A stretch of DNA of 64,000 nucleotides, taken from contig CAVRYH010000002.1 of the NCBI GenBank assembly GCA_963725395.1, positions 310,001-374,000 of the forward strand, read 5' to 3'. Positions 63,757-64,000 of this stretch are shown piece after piece (the first letter of the stretch is position 1; each line of letters opens with the position of its first letter). The translations under genes and the position numbers were made by a program. Source of the DNA: Bog-756 sp963725395. GTDB lineage: Bacteria; Actinomycetota; Acidimicrobiia; Acidimicrobiales; RAAP-2. The notes below the pieces were generated by a model. That model searched no databases. It was not told the DNA's origin and saw nothing but the letters and a program-made list of their open reading frames with translations.

Positions 63757-64000
63757 TCAGGTGGCGCGGACGAACCTGACGATGACCTCGGCGAGTTCGG
63801 GGCCGCGGTCCTCCTGGAGGAAATGGCCACCGCCGATGACGGTGGTGTGGTCCTGGTCTCGGGCCCCGGGTATACGGGCCTGGAGGACCCGATCGGAGCC
63901 GGCGGTGATCGGGTCACCGTCGCTGAACGCGGTCAGGAACGGCTTGTCGAACGTCTCGAGCACCTTCCATGCCACGCGGTTGGCGGCGGCGGCCGGGTCG
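63757..64000 (-). CDS. Alpha/beta hydrolase, haloalkane dehalogenase-like (5' part outside window)
   Basis: Only the C-terminal 80 residues are in view. AAANRVAWKVLETFDKPFLT, FSDGDPITAG (acid Asp region) and TVIGGGHFLQEDRGPELAEV (catalytic His) match haloalkane dehalogenases and related hydrolases. The frame stays open to the window edge, so the true start lies to the right. An internal ATG at 63975 is not the start. Confidence 0.75.
   Translation of the reverse strand, partial: DPAAAANRVAWKVLETFDKPFLTAFSDGDPITAGSDRVLQARIPGARDQDHTTVIGGGHFLQEDRGPELAEVIVRFVRAT

Overview
The window is high-GC throughout. Starts are mostly ATG and GTG with purine-rich ribosome sites, and many neighbouring genes overlap by 4 nt (ATGA). 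The single tRNA does not encode CCA. The content is steroid side-ring degradation genes, Mtb-type HxlR, TetR and PadR regulators, a split pntAA/pntAB transhydrogenase, cydDC next to cydAB, and secreted glycosidases. This fits a free-living aerobic actinobacterium, and I would guess the Acidimicrobiia, but no 16S or ribosomal marker is present to prove it. I see no insertion sequence, integrase, phage gene, CRISPR array or plasmid origin, so this looks like ordinary chromosome with a few damaged or degenerate genes.

Layout. 1-2546: ipdA (cut by the window edge) and echA20, divergent from an SDR, matching the order of the cholesterol C/D-ring locus. 2720-6849: a degenerate EAL-domain protein, then the pntAA-pntAB-pntB operon. 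6836-7961: a YacL-type protein split into a membrane part and a PIN/TRAM part. 8244-10463: a membrane-anchored GH18 protein, followed by tRNA-Ala(CGC). 10818-16310: small enzymes and regulators, including an MBL-fold protein, a cupin and SRPBCC pair facing a TetR regulator, a DJ-1/PfpI protein, DUF1801, and an HxlR regulator facing an SRPBCC gene across twin operators. 16529-18967: a PadR-controlled ABC exporter. 19261-30055: a small zinc-knuckle-like membrane protein, secreted GH31, a YdeI-like protein, GNAT, a channel-like membrane protein, a phytoene-desaturase-like flavoprotein and a Tat-exported phosphoesterase. 30056-38000: dienelactone hydrolase, a nitrobindin-like protein, glutamate decarboxylase, LtrA, a GAP-family exporter with a 29-aa membrane peptide, a cupin and GH15. 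38138-49342: one tightly packed eight-gene run, SDR, type II NADH dehydrogenase, MFS, a GMC flavoprotein with a cysteine cluster, then cydD-cydC-cydA-cydB. 49343-57792: metallophosphoesterase with a 13-copy heptamer repeat upstream, methyltransferase, nucleotide-sugar-like SDR, nitroreductase and secreted GH92 mannosidase. 57814-64000: an epimerase plus AhpD-like pair, two SDRs, an aldo-keto reductase, an orphan ParA, DUF2237, DUF1543 and a haloalkane-dehalogenase-like hydrolase cut by the right edge.

How it works together. The 38-49 kb operon encodes a short NADH-to-oxygen chain (NDH-2, quinone, cytochrome bd) with the bd assembly exporter CydDC and a flavoprotein that may feed electrons in. 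With transhydrogenase at 4-7 kb this is a redox-balancing theme. Three secreted or membrane glycosidases (GH18, GH31, GH92) plus cytoplasmic GH15 suggest use or remodelling of alpha-glucans, mannans and chitin- or peptidoglycan-like polymers. Several SDRs, CoA-ring-cleavage enzymes and an AhpD-like protein suggest lipid or steroid catabolism.

Points most worth a second look: the single-base frameshift in cydD; the split YacL with lost PIN acidic residues; the CX2CX2CX4C cluster in the GMC protein of the cyd operon; the (GATCCCC)13 tract; the paired palindromic operators at the HxlR, TetR and PadR genes; and two very small membrane proteins.
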